Below are positions 9,438-19,704 of a stretch of 64,000 bases of DNA, piece by piece. The notes beneath the pieces were generated by a model. The model was not told where the DNA came from and did no database searches. It saw nothing but the letters and a program-made list of their open reading frames with translations. A program made the translations under genes and the position numbers. Every line of letters starts with the position of its first letter. The stretch's first letter is position 1. The stretch spans positions 186,001 to 250,000 of the forward strand of contig NZ_LR134173.1 of assembly GCF_900635815.1 (NCBI RefSeq), given 5' to 3'. This DNA comes from Legionella cherrii (GTDB taxonomy: Bacteria; Pseudomonadota; Gammaproteobacteria; Legionellales; Legionellaceae).

Positions 9438-9896
9438 TTAATGTCTCCCTGAACTGCCAAATCCACCTTCACCTCTGGAGGTTTCAGTAAACGAGTCCAC
9501 TATTTCAAAAGCGGCTTGCACAACCGGAATAAAAACTAATTGAGCGATACGCTCTCCTGGATTTACGGTGAAATGCTCAATGCCTCTATTCCAACAAGAA
9601 ATCTTAAGCTCACCTTGATAGTCCGAATCAATTAACCCTACTAAATTACCTAAAACAATACCATTTTTATGTCCCAAGCCTGAACGAGGTAAAATCACTG
9701 CGGCTAATTTAGGATCAGCAATATAAATTGATAATCCTGTAGGCAATAATACGGTTTCTTGCGGGGCAATTTGAATGGGTTCATTAATACAAACTCGCAA
9801 GTCTAATCCAGCTGCACCATGGGTCGCATAGGTAGGTAATGGGATGGTATCGCCGATTCGTGCATCCAGAATTTTTAGTTGAATTGCTTGGGTCAT
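9438..9896 (-). CDS. dut: dUTP diphosphatase (dUTPase)
   Basis: 152 aa, the size of trimeric dUTPases. The conserved motifs appear in order: [39 protein letters not shown] and the flexible C-terminal arm [10 protein letters not shown]. It hydrolyses dUTP to dUMP and pyrophosphate, keeping uracil out of DNA and feeding thymidylate synthesis. It lies 17 bases after coaBC and directly abuts algC; coaBC-dut is a common gammaproteobacterial pairing. Confidence 0.95.
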   Translation of the reverse strand: MTQAIQLKILDARIGDTIPLPTYATHGAAGLDLRVCINEPIQIAPQETVLLPTGLSIYIADPKLAAVILPRSGLGHKNGIVLGNLVGLIDSDYQGELKISCWNRGIEHFTVNPGERIAQLVFIPVVQAAFEIVDSFTETSRGEGGFGSSGRH

Positions 9897-9913
9897 AATT
9901 TTTCCTATTAATC

Positions 9914-11119
9914 TTAATGCGCATCATTTTGCAGAGTTGCAGCAATGATTGCAATAATTTGTCCTGCTAACCGTGTTTTATGGGTTAAGGGCAATTCGAT
10001 TTGCTTGTTTTTTGTAATGATAATGACTTGATTCACTTCACTATCAAATCCAAGTCCTTTTCCTACTGAGTTAGCCACAATCATATCCAATTTTTTACGT
10101 TGTAGCTTTTCCGTGGCGTAATGCACGACATCCGTGGTTTCAGCAGCAAATCCAACCACGCAAGAAGCCCGGGCTGAATCGGCAACACGACTGAGAATAT
10201 CGGGATTTTTTATCAATTTAAGCGTCATTTCCTCATGGCTTTTTTTCTTCATTTTTTCTGATGCAGGCGACTCAACCCGATAATCTGCAACAGCAGCTGT
10301 TCCTATAAATATACCATCTGTAGGCATTTCTTGCATTACGGCATCAAGCATCTCTTGTGCGGATTCAACCTGAATTCGCTTAATTCCAGCCGAAGCCTGT
10401 AAAGAAGTTGGTCCACTAATTAAAGTAACTTGTGCGCCGGCCATAGCAGCGGCCTCTGCCATAGCGTACCCCATCTTTCCGGAGCTGTAATTGCTGATAT
10501 AGCGCACTGGATCCAGCGGTTCACGAGTAGGTCCAGCGGTGACAAGTACTTTTTTTCCCGCCAGTAACTGGTGCACCTCAGACAAACGTAATGCACTCAT
10601 GATGTGTTCCACTTCACTCACACGTCCAAAACCTTGCTCGCCACACGCTTGCGAACCTTCTTCAGGACCAACAAAAATTGCCCCTCTTTCCCGCAAAATC
10701 GTGCAATTGGCTTGGGTTGCTGGATGAGCCCACATACTATGATTCATCGCCGGACAAACAATGACAGGGACTTCTGCTACGAGGTACAAAGTAGAAAGTA
10801 AATCATCCGCAATACCCTGAGCCATTTTGGCAAGAATATTTGCAGAAGCAGGCACAATAACTAAATAATCTGCCCAACGCGCTAGCTCAATGTGTCCCAT
10901 AGCGCGTTCTGCCTCGGCATCAAATAATTCTGTACGTGCGCTATTGCCTGATAAAGCTTGCATTAACAAAGGGCTAACAAACTCCTGAGCTGATTGGGTC
11001 ATCACTACCTGTACTTCAGCGCCGGCTCGAGTTAACTCTCGAATCAGGTAGGCTGATTTATAGGCAGCTACCCCACCACATACTCCAAGAAGAATTTTTT
11101 TGCCAATAAAATCTTGCAT
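9914..11119 (-). CDS. coaBC: Bifunctional phosphopantothenoylcysteine decarboxylase/synthetase
   Basis: The N-terminal CoaC half has the flavodoxin-like [17 protein letters not shown], the active PAMNHSMW motif and the flap Cys in [12 protein letters not shown]. The C-terminal CoaB half starts at [19 protein letters not shown] with NYSSGKMG. Together they make 4'-phosphopantetheine from 4'-phosphopantothenate, cysteine and CTP in coenzyme A synthesis. I choose the ATG at 11119 (MQDFIGKKI), which matches the usual start; an in-frame ATG at 11200 would add 27 unrelated residues and overlap the divergent radC. First gene of the coaBC-dut-algC unit. Confidence 0.94.
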   Translation of the reverse strand: MQDFIGKKILLGVCGGVAAYKSAYLIRELTRAGAEVQVVMTQSAQEFVSPLLMQALSGNSARTELFDAEAERAMGHIELARWADYLVIVPASANILAKMAQGIADDLLSTLYLVAEVPVIVCPAMNHSMWAHPATQANCTILRERGAIFVGPEEGSQACGEQGFGRVSEVEHIMSALRLSEVHQLLAGKKVLVTAGPTREPLDPVRYISNYSSGKMGYAMAEAAAMAGAQVTLISGPTSLQASAGIKRIQVESAQEMLDAVMQEMPTDGIFIGTAAVADYRVESPASEKMKKKSHEEMTLKLIKNPDILSRVADSARASCVVGFAAETTDVVHYATEKLQRKKLDMIVANSVGKGLGFDSEVNQVIIITKNKQIELPLTHKTRLAGQIIAIIAATLQNDAH

Positions 11120-11185
11120 GACTGGTCTTTTTTGATAAGAATAGCTCCGATCAAAGCATAAACTTCGCAATAAAGGAATAGAAAA

Positions 11186-11872
11186 ATGACGGTTGTCCAA
11201 TCAACACGGCAGTTGAACTTGCGTGAAAAACTGCTCACCCATGGTGTACAAAGTCTTTCAGATACTGAATTACTCGCTGTCTTTATCAGCTCTGGCAATA
11301 GTAAAAAATCCTGTGTACAACTCGCTTTTGAGCTCCTCAAGCACATGGGCGATTTACGAGCGATTCTTAACGCCGATAAACAATCTTTCCAGCAAATACC
11401 TGGTTTAGGAGAGGTTCGCTATGCCCAATTGCAAGCAGTCAAGGAAATATGTCGGCGCAGTGACTTCATTCAATTACAAAAAGATACACCCATCACGAAC
11501 AGCAAACAAACCTACGCCTATTTAAAAAAACGTTTGCGCGATTATAAATATGAAACTTTTGCCGCTTTGTTTCTCGATAATCAACATCGCATCATTGCCT
11601 ATGAGGAACTTTTTTCTGGGACCATCAATACGGCAACAATTCATCCAAGACCCATCATAGAACGTGTTCTTCAACTCAATGCAGCGGCACTGATTCTTGC
11701 CCACAACCACCCCTCAGGCTTATCTGATCCCAGTCATCAGGATATCGTTGTAACGGAACGTATCCGTGAAGCCTTGGAATTAGTTGATGCGCGTTTACTT
11801 GATCATCTCGTCATCGGCGACAATGAAGTCTATTCCATCCTGGCCGAAAGCAAGTCGATATGTCGCGAATAA
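11186..11872 (+). CDS. radC: RadC family JAB-domain protein
   Basis: 228 aa. An N-terminal helix-hairpin-helix-like region (FQQIPGLGEVRYAQL) is followed by the MPN/JAB metal motif HNHPSGLSDPSHQD (HxH-x7-S-x2-D). RadC proteins were named for DNA repair, but the true biochemical role is unsettled. It is transcribed divergently from coaBC with 66 bases between the start codons, as in many gammaproteobacteria, and is followed at once by a strong hairpin. Confidence 0.92.
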   Translation: MTVVQSTRQLNLREKLLTHGVQSLSDTELLAVFISSGNSKKSCVQLAFELLKHMGDLRAILNADKQSFQQIPGLGEVRYAQLQAVKEICRRSDFIQLQKDTPITNSKQTYAYLKKRLRDYKYETFAALFLDNQHRIIAYEELFSGTINTATIHPRPIIERVLQLNAAALILAHNHPSGLSDPSHQDIVVTERIREALELVDARLLDHLVIGDNEVYSILAESKSICRE

Positions 11873-11876
11873 TCCA

Positions 11877-11901
11877 CCACCCGACGCGTTGCGTCGGGTG
11901 G
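11877..11901 (+). terminator. Terminator-like hairpin after radC
   Basis: An 11-bp perfect stem (CCACCCGACGC at 11877-11887, GCGTCGGGTGG at 11891-11901) with a 3-base loop lies 4 bases past the radC stop. The stem is GC-rich but the tail is GGGTTTCG, a short T-run, so termination may be incomplete. Confidence 0.65.
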
Positions 11902-11984
11902 GGGTTTCGAAACAAATAACTATCTAACAAACAAAATTCTCCAATATAATTAAAATATCCTTACTCAAAACCCTCTTATCCCTC

Positions 11985-12401
11985 ATGACTAAATTTATTT
12001 TATCGTTCCTTTCTTCTCTTGCGTTTAGTACTGTTTTCGCTGAAACAGATTATTGCCAACAGGCATTGGAAAATTTATACACAAAAAAAAGTGATTTAAT
12101 CTCCGTAATCAAAATCAATACCAATAAAACATCACTTTATTCATCGACCGTCGAAACAAGTAAAGATTGTCAAAATTACCTCCCTTTGTTTTCAGTTAAA
12201 AACCCTGATGCGGTAAAAACTAAAGGAGGTTTATGTGCTGTCTTGCCTGCCGATGAAATAAAATCGGGTTTATGCTCCTTGCGCGTGACGCTTTGCATCT
12301 CAGAGAAAGAGTGTCACGGTTTAACGATAAAATTAACCACAGAAAATAATCATTATACACAAGCAGATCCTGCTTATTATGAAATGGACTTCAATGATTG
12401 A
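11985..12401 (+). CDS. Small secreted protein of unknown function
   Basis: 138 aa, not recognised. The first 19 residues form a signal peptide (MTKFILSFLSSLAFSTVFA, cleavage before ETDYC). The mature part has seven cysteines (in DYCQQ, KDCQN, GGLCAV, SGLCSL, VTLCIS, KECHG), suggesting a disulfide-bonded periplasmic or secreted domain. It is Lys/Asn-rich, more AT-rich than radC, and convergent with the 665-aa gene. No function is proposed. Confidence 0.6.
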   Translation: MTKFILSFLSSLAFSTVFAETDYCQQALENLYTKKSDLISVIKINTNKTSLYSSTVETSKDCQNYLPLFSVKNPDAVKTKGGLCAVLPADEIKSGLCSLRVTLCISEKECHGLTIKLTTENNHYTQADPAYYEMDFND

Positions 12402-12466
12402 TAAAAACCATTTCTACAGAAACAATTCGATCCTATTCGTGTTTTGGTTCTAAATTGTCCTTGCTT

Positions 12467-14464
12467 TTAGCAGTTGAACGCTTCACTAGGTTGCAATACT
12501 TTTTGTTTCTCTGCAAACGCTTGAATTTGCTCTTTTGAAAGCGTTACTCGATAGACTTCATCCGTCGCATAATTCGTCTGAAAGAAAATAGCAAACTTCT
12601 TATTTTCTCCTATTGGCTTTTCTTGCTCACACGGTATTATTTTTTCGATAAGGTGATAGGCTTCGCTCAGAGTTTTATCTTTATTTTGCGAAGCAAAGCC
12701 TACTTGCTGCCCCAGTTCCAATATCTCCAAATTGGCTAAATATTTTAATGCCCGTTCAAGCTCCTCATCTGTAAGCGGATGACATATGTCAGATAACCTC
12801 TCTTTCAGCATGCTATTTTTTGCTTGCACATTACTTGCGCCTGAAAAAAAATGCTGTTGATGTATGGATTGCAGGTGTTTAAATAATTGTTCATTATGAG
12901 AAGGCTTATGAGTAATATTTCTTTTTATAAAGCTGCCACTGCGTTCGCTACTGACTAAATCATGATACTTCTTTTGAACCATCACGTAATGAATGGTGTC
13001 AATATGGGCTAGTCTTTTACCTTCATAGGCACGCATCGTATCAACTATCTTACCCATCGTCAGCATTTCGCCTGGTTGCCACTTAGCATAATAAGCTGCT
13101 ATTTCAGTAGCTATATTGAATGCATCGGCTTTATCTTTTTTTAGCGTTTTTTGATGCTCTGCCAGTGCTTTAATAAACTGTTGATTGTATTGTTCGACCT
13201 TTTTTTGGTGTGGACCATCCAATTCTAAATTGAGCCTATAATCGAGTGCATTATAAAGATTCGCCTCTTCTTGAAACTTAGTGAGCACCGTTTCCACTTC
13301 TGAGCGGCGTACTCGTAATTCTTTCCCAGCATCAGCCCATTGATCAATAGATGTATGATGTCCCCAAGTATTATTAAAAACACCTCCCATAACATTATGA
13401 TTATAATAGGTTTTTGCGATTTGTCCTATTATTGAAAGCTGACAATACCATTCCTCTGGAATTGGAACAGCACCTAGCGAATGGGCTTCGGTTAGGGATT
13501 GATCGCCAGCCACTCCACATAAATCAGAGAGGCGCATCAAATCTAAGGTTGTATCATGGATAAATCGATCTCTTTGGAATGCTCTAAATTCCCTACCATT
13601 AGGATTTGTCTCATCTAAAATAATCTCTTTATGTGGATTTTCAGAGTCTCCGGTGAAGAAAACAAGCTTGCCATATCCCAATTTTTTTAACTTATCTAGG
13701 AAGTCCGGTTCTTCAAGCATGGAGAAGACCATCTTATCCTTCCCATTCTTGCTTGAGGCACTTATAAAATAATTCGCATGTTTCCCTTGTTCATTGCTCG
13801 CTGCAAATACCGTCGCAGCTCTTTTATAAGATTTGGGAAAATTATAGTAAGAAAAGGCAAAATTATTTTTACTAAGAAAAGATGAATCTTCAGGCGACTT
13901 ACCAAACACTTGTTTTTTTAGGGGTGGATCGAGTTCGCTGAGGATTTTACTTCGTGCCTCACGTTTCTTAGTGGGATCTAAATGCGAGAATTTTTTTAAA
14001 TCGTCTTCAATTAAAATCCCAGGATAACCATCACCTACTCCGACATTTCCACTTAAACAAATTATTGGTGATTCATATTCTGTCTGCTTATAAAGACCGT
14101 ATTCTCCCACAAAAATTTTGGGGCAATTGTTATTTTTATAATAATGCTTCAATGAATTATCAAAAATCGCAGTTTCTACTGCAAGTTTTGCGTTGTGACA
14201 TACCTGGTCTACTTTGTGTTGATTAGACGAGTCAACCATTTGAATTTGAGGACATTGCTCAAGAAGATTCGGTTCAATCTGGTGTACTTTTTGAATCGAT
14301 TCTTTTTTACCCAAAACGTAAATAGGGGCATCAGGGTACTTATTCATGAGAAATTTAGCAATTTTCATTGCCAGAGAAACATCACCATAGCCTTCCTGAT
14401 CAATCATATGCAAAACTATAGGGCCTTTAAAATCAGATTTAAAAACATCCTCGGTTCGTATCAT
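12467..14464 (-). CDS. Large unknown protein, candidate Dot/Icm effector with glycosyltransferase-like region
   Basis: 665 aa, no signal peptide or membrane segment. The N-terminus (GPIVLHMIDQEGYGDVSLAM) followed by alternating strands and helices resembles the first Rossmann half of GT-B glycosyltransferases. Around residues 305-335, LMRLSDLCGVAGDQSLTEA followed by HSLGAVPIPEEW looks like the nucleotide-sugar-binding half, where a GD(Q/S)-x-x-TEA type loop is common. The C-terminal third is Lys/Glu/Gln-rich and helical, ending in KQKVLQPSEAFNC. The gene stands alone between convergent and unrelated genes, as Legionella effector genes often do. The effector idea and the fold are inferences; the ORF itself is well supported by length. 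Confidence 0.7.
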   Translation of the reverse strand: MIRTEDVFKSDFKGPIVLHMIDQEGYGDVSLAMKIAKFLMNKYPDAPIYVLGKKESIQKVHQIEPNLLEQCPQIQMVDSSNQHKVDQVCHNAKLAVETAIFDNSLKHYYKNNNCPKIFVGEYGLYKQTEYESPIICLSGNVGVGDGYPGILIEDDLKKFSHLDPTKKREARSKILSELDPPLKKQVFGKSPEDSSFLSKNNFAFSYYNFPKSYKRAATVFAASNEQGKHANYFISASSKNGKDKMVFSMLEEPDFLDKLKKLGYGKLVFFTGDSENPHKEIILDETNPNGREFRAFQRDRFIHDTTLDLMRLSDLCGVAGDQSLTEAHSLGAVPIPEEWYCQLSIIGQIAKTYYNHNVMGGVFNNTWGHHTSIDQWADAGKELRVRRSEVETVLTKFQEEANLYNALDYRLNLELDGPHQKKVEQYNQQFIKALAEHQKTLKKDKADAFNIATEIAAYYAKWQPGEMLTMGKIVDTMRAYEGKRLAHIDTIHYVMVQKKYHDLVSSERSGSFIKRNITHKPSHNEQLFKHLQSIHQQHFFSGASNVQAKNSMLKERLSDICHPLTDEELERALKYLANLEILELGQQVGFASQNKDKTLSEAYHLIEKIIPCEQEKPIGENKKFAIFFQTNYATDEVYRVTLSKEQIQAFAEKQKVLQPSEAFNC

Positions 14465-14606
14465 GATCTACTACCAAAAACAACGCTATATGGTTAATAT
14501 TAGACCATTGTTTGAGTTATATAGACTGAGCAATACTTTTTATTGATTTTGAAACATCAAGATGTTTTATAAATGAGGAAGAAAAACTGGAAGGAGCCGA
14601 CTAACA

Positions 14607-15548
14607 CTAGGCTCTAGTGAAATCAAAAGAAATAATTTTAGCAATCTCCGGTTGTTTTAGGGCTAAAGCCACTAACCGGTCAACACCTAAAGCCACGCCG
14701 CTGCATGAAGGCAATCCATGTTTTAAAGCCTGCAAAAGATAGTGATCTGCGGCTACGGAGGGAAGACCTTTTTCACTTCTTAGCTTTTGGTCTTCAACAA
14801 AGCGTTTTGCCTGAGCATCAGCATCAGTCAACTCATGAAAGCCATTCGCTAATTCCACTCCTTGGTAATAGACCTCAAAACGTTCTGCAACTCCATCATT
14901 AATTTTTGCTAAAGCAGCTTGTGATGCTGGAAAATTATACACAGCAACTGGCGCATTTTCTTTTCCTAAACAGGGCTCTACAACATGACTCATCAGTAAA
15001 AACAGATATTGATCTCTATCCTCTTCCTGAGCAGGTAATACATTATCCAAATCAAAGCGCACCAATGTTTGACGAAGTTGTGGGATTGTTGCGGTAAATG
15101 GATCCACATCGCACGCTTCAAGAAAAGCGTGTTGATAGGTTTTTCTGATCATGGATTTAGAATGCATCACCATTTGCAGAAACAGATCCATTTCATCCAT
15201 CAATGCATGATGATCAATACCTAGTTGGTACCATTCTAACAAAGTAAATTCTGGATTATGCCAGCGGCCTAATTCATCGTCGCGAAATACCCGCGCTATT
15301 TGAAAAATAGAACCACTTCCTGCCGCAAGCAAACGTTTCATATGGTATTCAGGGGAAGTTTGTAAGCAATAGGTTTCATCACGAAACCTTGCTTTGATAT
15401 TACTGAGATAGACATCCGTTGTGCCATAACGGGCCATAATTGGCGTCTCAACTTCCCAATAACCGCGTTCAGTAAAGAAATGCCGTATTTTTGTTAATAG
15501 TTCTGCCCGTTGGCGCAAATACTCAATGGATGCTGAAGGTTGCCACAT
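14607..15548 (-). CDS. epmA: EF-P beta-lysylation protein EpmA (PoxA/GenX)
   Basis: 313 aa, a free-standing class II lysyl-tRNA synthetase catalytic domain without the anticodon-binding domain. Motif 2 is FRDDELGRWHNPEFTLLEW and motif 3 GVALGVDRLVALAL. EpmA attaches (R)-beta-lysine to elongation factor P, which relieves ribosome stalling at polyproline. Its ATG directly follows the sufT stop, so it is the last gene of the SUF transcript by position. The partners epmB and efp are not in the window. Confidence 0.93.
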   Translation of the reverse strand: MWQPSASIEYLRQRAELLTKIRHFFTERGYWEVETPIMARYGTTDVYLSNIKARFRDETYCLQTSPEYHMKRLLAAGSGSIFQIARVFRDDELGRWHNPEFTLLEWYQLGIDHHALMDEMDLFLQMVMHSKSMIRKTYQHAFLEACDVDPFTATIPQLRQTLVRFDLDNVLPAQEEDRDQYLFLLMSHVVEPCLGKENAPVAVYNFPASQAALAKINDGVAERFEVYYQGVELANGFHELTDADAQAKRFVEDQKLRSEKGLPSVAADHYLLQALKHGLPSCSGVALGVDRLVALALKQPEIAKIISFDFTRA

Positions 15549-15884
15549 TTAATAAAAAATTCCCAATTCAAGACGTGCTGCTTCAGTCATTCTCTCCTGG
15601 GTCCAAGGCGGCTCCCAGACTAACTCCACAGTACAATCACGAACCCCGTCAACTTTATTGACTGCTTGTTCTACTGTTCCCGGAAAAGTTTGAGCAACAG
15701 GACAACCAGGAGTGGTTAAAGTCATTTGAATGGTAACATGGGCTTCGTCGTCAATGGATATATCATAAATTAAACCCAAATCATAAATATTAACAGGAAT
15801 TTCAGGGTCATAAATTTCCCTAAGCGCATTAGTAATGGCCTCTTTCAGCAATTCTGAATCTTGTTTTTTCTTAAAACCAAACAT
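15549..15884 (-). CDS. sufT: SufT/MIP18-family (DUF59) Fe-S assembly protein
   Basis: 111 aa. The DUF59 core is plain: ALREIYDPEIPVNIYDLGL, then MTLTTPGCPVAQTFP with the conserved cysteine, then VELVWEPPWTQERM. These proteins help deliver Fe-S clusters to target proteins. It follows sufU by 102 bases and abuts epmA, fitting the SUF operon. Confidence 0.9.
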   Translation of the reverse strand: MFGFKKKQDSELLKEAITNALREIYDPEIPVNIYDLGLIYDISIDDEAHVTIQMTLTTPGCPVAQTFPGTVEQAVNKVDGVRDCTVELVWEPPWTQERMTEAARLELGIFY

Positions 15885-15986
15885 AAAGTACCTGCTTATA
15901 TTTTGGATAACCCAAGGCCAGTTTCTATTTTGCCAGTTCCCACATCACCTCGAGCGCCGCGAGGGATGATGCGATAAAAACCAACC

Positions 15987-16436
15987 CTATTCCGTTTTCA
16001 CTACATTACTGTCTTTATTCAATGCCGCTTCTAATGTATGCCAAGCCAAAGTAGCGCATTTTACCCGGGCTGGATAAGCCTTCACTCCTGCAAGAACCAT
16101 TAACTTGTCCATCTGAAGCAACTGTCCCTCTTCATTTTGTGTCAACATATGATGAAAACGATGAAACAGTTCATGCGCCTCTTCTATGGTTTTCCCTTTT
16201 AAAGAATCGGTCATCAAGGAAGCCGAGGCTTGGGATATAGCGCAACCACATCCTAAGAAACTTAACTCAGTGATCAAATCTTCTTCGATTTTGGCATAAA
16301 CCGTTAATTTATCACCGCATAAAGGATTAAAACCATTCGCCTGCACCGTTGCATCTTTCATCTCATAATGATGACGTGGATTGCGATTGTGATCGATAAT
16401 GATTTCCTGATAAAGCTCACGCAGTTCAGCACTCAT
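15987..16436 (-). CDS. sufU: SufU/IscU-like Fe-S scaffold or sulfur acceptor
   Basis: 149 aa. The three conserved cysteines are in NPLCGDK, FLGCGCAISQAS and VKCATLAW, and the Asp following the first Cys is kept. SufU proteins take sulfur from SufS (often as a zinc protein) or act as scaffolds. No sufE is visible, so SufU is the likely SufS partner here. Its start overlaps the sufS stop by 4 bases (ATGA), indicating coupled translation. Confidence 0.93.
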   Translation of the reverse strand: MSAELRELYQEIIIDHNRNPRHHYEMKDATVQANGFNPLCGDKLTVYAKIEEDLITELSFLGCGCAISQASASLMTDSLKGKTIEEAHELFHRFHHMLTQNEEGQLLQMDKLMVLAGVKAYPARVKCATLAWHTLEAALNKDSNVVKTE

Positions 16437-17656
16437 GCAAATACCTCTTTAACTCGATGCAATACTTTGATGCATCGATCAATTTCCTCTCTAGTGTTAT
16501 AAAAGGACAAGGAAATTCGTGACGTAGCAGCAACATTGTAAAAATCCATTAATGGCATAGCACAATGATGGCCGCTGCGTACTGCAATTCCTTCGCTATC
16601 TAAAATAGTACCCACATCATGAGCATGGATTGTTCCATGCACAAAAGAAACAACCGGTACTTTTTGCTGAGCAGTTCCAATTATATTAAATCCGCCCACA
16701 GACCGAACCCCAGCAGTTGCATAGTCTAGTAACTGTGTCTCATAAGCGATAATTGCTTCCATATCCAAAGATTCTAAATAATCTATAGCGGCGCCTAACC
16801 CAATGACACCCGCAATATTCGGCGTGCCTGCTTCAAATTTATGCGGAATAGCCGCATATTCTGTTGCATCAAAGGTCACGTAATTAATCATCTCGCCTCC
16901 TCCCTGATAAGGAGACATGGCATTCAAGAGCTCTTCTTTACCCCATAAAACACCAATACCCGTAGGACCATATAATTTATGCCCTGAGAATGCATAAAAA
17001 TCACATCCCAAATCTTGCACATCTACAGGCAAATGAGGAATAGCTTGCGCACCATCTAGTAATACTTCAGCACCATAGTCATGGGCCATCTTAATCATTT
17101 CTTTTACTGGATTAACAGTACCCAAGGCATTAGAAGCATGAGCAATCGCAACAAACTTAGTATTTTTATTTAATTTTTTGGCAAACTCTTCTAATAAAAT
17201 TTCACCATCCAGAGAAATAGGCACAACTTGCAGTTTTGCCCCTGTTTTTTTGCACACCATCTGCCAAGGAACAATATTGGAATGATGTTCCATATGGGTA
17301 ATTAAAATTTCTTCATCCGGTAGAATACGCGGTGCAACCAAACTTTGCGCAACCAAGTTAATTGCTTCGGTTGTGCCGCGAACAAAGATACATTCATTTG
17401 GGGAGTTGGCATTGATAAAGCGCTTTACTTTGGAACGAGCGGCTTCATAATGCTCTGTGGCTCTGGCACTTAAGGTATGAACACCGCGGTGGATATTCGA
17501 ATTATCGTGCTCATAATAACGAGAAATAGCCTCAATCACTGCCTTAGGCTTTTGAGTCGTTGCCGCATTATCAAAATAAACTAAATCAAAATCATTTATT
17601 TTTTGGTTGAGTACAGGGAAATCGTTACGAATTGCATGAATATCCAAAGCGTCCAT
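16433..17656 (-). CDS. sufS: Cysteine desulfurase SufS
   Basis: 407 aa, group II cysteine desulfurase. The PLP lysine is in SGHKLYGPTG, the PLP-stacking/aspartate part in LLDGAQAIPH, and the catalytic Cys in RSGHHCAMPL with the short loop expected of SufS. It converts cysteine to alanine and hands a persulfide to SufU. It lies 5 bases after sufD and overlaps sufU. Confidence 0.96.
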   Translation of the reverse strand: MDALDIHAIRNDFPVLNQKINDFDLVYFDNAATTQKPKAVIEAISRYYEHDNSNIHRGVHTLSARATEHYEAARSKVKRFINANSPNECIFVRGTTEAINLVAQSLVAPRILPDEEILITHMEHHSNIVPWQMVCKKTGAKLQVVPISLDGEILLEEFAKKLNKNTKFVAIAHASNALGTVNPVKEMIKMAHDYGAEVLLDGAQAIPHLPVDVQDLGCDFYAFSGHKLYGPTGIGVLWGKEELLNAMSPYQGGGEMINYVTFDATEYAAIPHKFEAGTPNIAGVIGLGAAIDYLESLDMEAIIAYETQLLDYATAGVRSVGGFNIIGTAQQKVPVVSFVHGTIHAHDVGTILDSEGIAVRSGHHCAMPLMDFYNVAATSRISLSFYNTREEIDRCIKVLHRVKEVFA

Positions 17657-17661
17657 TGAGT

Positions 17662-18954
17662 TTACCCCAACTGTTGTGTTAATAAATGCCCCATGTAGTC
17701 CGCCAATTGACGATGGGGAATAAGCCGCAGATTATCACTGGCAAACGCATGGATTAAATAGTGTGATGCTTCAAGTCGATCAATTCCGCGGGTTGCCAAA
17801 TAAAATAATGCTTCCTCATCCAATTGTCCAACCGTTGCACCATGAGAACACAATACATCATCAGCAAAAATTTCTAATTGCGGTTTGGTATCCACTTCTG
17901 CATTAGCTGAAAGTAAAAGATTTTTATTTTGCTGTTTGGCATCCGTATGCTGTGCTTCTTGAGCAACAATTACTTTACCATTAAATACCGCACGCGAACG
18001 TCCCATAAGAATCCCTTTATAATCCTGTTCACTGCTGCAATAAGGCACCAAATGCTCCACTGTTGTATGATGGTCCACATGTTGCCCTTCTGCAGGAGCA
18101 TATATTCCGTTCATTAAGGAATGCGCTTTTTCTTCTTGCAAATACAAACTAATGTCGGACCGTACCCATTGGCCGCCGAGGCTTAGAGAATGATTCGCAA
18201 ACTCACTACCTGCTAATTGTTTGACGGATAAATGACCCACGTGAAAAGCAGATTTACTCTCTCTTTGAATGGTGCAATGGTTTAGTTTTGCACCAGAACC
18301 TACGACAACCTCAGTGACCTTATTGGTCAAATAGCAACAATCTGCCAAACCTTGATAATCTTCAATAATCGTAGCCTGGCTGTTTGCCTCAGCAATAATC
18401 AAATGTCGCAGATATACCGCTTGATCCATACGATTTTGTATATGCGTTAAAGCAATCGGCTCTTCAATAACGACTCCTGCGGGAATGTAAATCACCACCC
18501 CACAATGAATCATGGCGGTATTTAAAAAATGAAAACCATGTTCTTGCTTTAAAATCGTCCCCAAATAAGGCTTCAACAGCTCCGGATGCTGGGTTAACGC
18601 TACGGTTAAAGGAAGTACCAATACTCCTTTCGGTAACGCTTGCGCAAGCTGCTGTTCACCAGAAATAAGTCCGTTAAGGATCAATAAATTCTGCTTTATT
18701 GGTAAATCAGAAGACCGTGCTTTATCGTATGCACTATCCACTGAATCTTTAGAAGGCTCAGCAGCATCAGAACGCATAAAGGCTTGATTTAACAAGGCAT
18801 CCACAGAAGTATATTTCCAATTTTCATCATGGCGCGTTGGAAAGCCCTGCTGACTCAAATCACTTAATGCTTGAGTTTGCAATTGGGCAAGCCAAGGCAA
18901 AGTAGAAAAACTGACCTTTGCTCGTTGTTGGTAAAAATCCAAGATCTCGCTCAT
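17662..18954 (-). CDS. sufD: SufD, Fe-S scaffold complex subunit
   Basis: About 430 aa, with the SufBD beta-helix core: HHTTVEHLVPYCSSEQDYKG, AQHTDAKQQNKNLLLS and CSHGATVGQLDEEALFYLATRG. SufD joins SufB and SufC in the SufBC2D scaffold and is needed for iron entry. Start is either the GTG at 18957, sharing a base with the sufC stop, or the ATG at 18954, which I use. All neighbours belong to the same pathway. Confidence 0.94.
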   Translation of the reverse strand: MSEILDFYQQRAKVSFSTLPWLAQLQTQALSDLSQQGFPTRHDENWKYTSVDALLNQAFMRSDAAEPSKDSVDSAYDKARSSDLPIKQNLLILNGLISGEQQLAQALPKGVLVLPLTVALTQHPELLKPYLGTILKQEHGFHFLNTAMIHCGVVIYIPAGVVIEEPIALTHIQNRMDQAVYLRHLIIAEANSQATIIEDYQGLADCCYLTNKVTEVVVGSGAKLNHCTIQRESKSAFHVGHLSVKQLAGSEFANHSLSLGGQWVRSDISLYLQEEKAHSLMNGIYAPAEGQHVDHHTTVEHLVPYCSSEQDYKGILMGRSRAVFNGKVIVAQEAQHTDAKQQNKNLLLSANAEVDTKPQLEIFADDVLCSHGATVGQLDEEALFYLATRGIDRLEASHYLIHAFASDNLRLIPHRQLADYMGHLLTQQLG

Positions 18955-18956
18955 CA

Positions 18957-19703
18957 CTACACCGTTTCCTCAAGCCAACTGTACCCTTTTTTCTCTAATT
19001 CAAGTGCTAATGTTTTATCACCGGACATAATAATACGACCATTGACCAGCACATGAATAAAATCTGGCTCAATATAATCCAGCAAACGCTGATAATGCGT
19101 TACTAAAATAATGGAGCGCTCTGGTGAACGCATGGCGTTAACACCATGGGAAATAATCCGCAATGCATCGATATCCAACCCTGAGTCGGTCTCATCCAAA
19201 ATAGCAAGCTTTGGTTCTAAGGCAGCCATCTGTAAAATTTCATTGCGCTTTTTTTCGCCACCAGAAAACCCTTCATTAATGCTGCGGTATAAAAAACTTT
19301 CATCCATTTCCAATAACTGACATTTCTCTCGAATGAAGGTCAGAAACTCAATAGCATCTAATGTGTTTTTTCCCTGGCCTTTACGTACTGCATTAACGGA
19401 AGCCTTGAGAAAATTGACGTTCGTTACGCCAGGTATTTCTACAGGGTACTGAAAAGATAGAAATATACCGGCACGCGCTCTTTCCTCGGGAGATAAAGGA
19501 GCTAAATCCTGGCCTAAATAGCTTATTTCTCCACCAGTCATATGATAAGAAGGATGGCCGGCCAATACCTTAGACAGAGTACTTTTTCCTGAACCATTAG
19601 GTCCCATAATGGCATGAACTTCACCCGCCTTTACCTGAAGATTAATGCCTTTTAAAATAGCTTGATCATTTATTTCAACACTTAAGTCTTTAATTTCTAA
19701 CAT
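18957..19703 (-). CDS. sufC: SufC, Fe-S assembly ATPase
   Basis: 248 aa ABC-type ATPase: Walker [10 protein letters not shown], signature [10 protein letters not shown] (the SufC-type variant), Walker [13 protein letters not shown] and the switch His in ILVTHY. It powers conformational change of the SufBC2D scaffold and is cytosolic rather than a transporter. It follows sufB by a single base. Confidence 0.96.
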   Translation of the reverse strand: MLEIKDLSVEINDQAILKGINLQVKAGEVHAIMGPNGSGKSTLSKVLAGHPSYHMTGGEISYLGQDLAPLSPEERARAGIFLSFQYPVEIPGVTNVNFLKASVNAVRKGQGKNTLDAIEFLTFIREKCQLLEMDESFLYRSINEGFSGGEKKRNEILQMAALEPKLAILDETDSGLDIDALRIISHGVNAMRSPERSIILVTHYQRLLDYIEPDFIHVLVNGRIIMSGDKTLALELEKKGYSWLEETV

Positions 19704-19704
19704 A

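Noticed and set aside
14494..14501. TTAATATT, like the PmrA box found before some Legionella effector genes, upstream of the 665-aa gene
   Set aside because: It is only 30 bases from the start codon, on the opposite orientation, and the motif is easily met by chance in AT-rich DNA.
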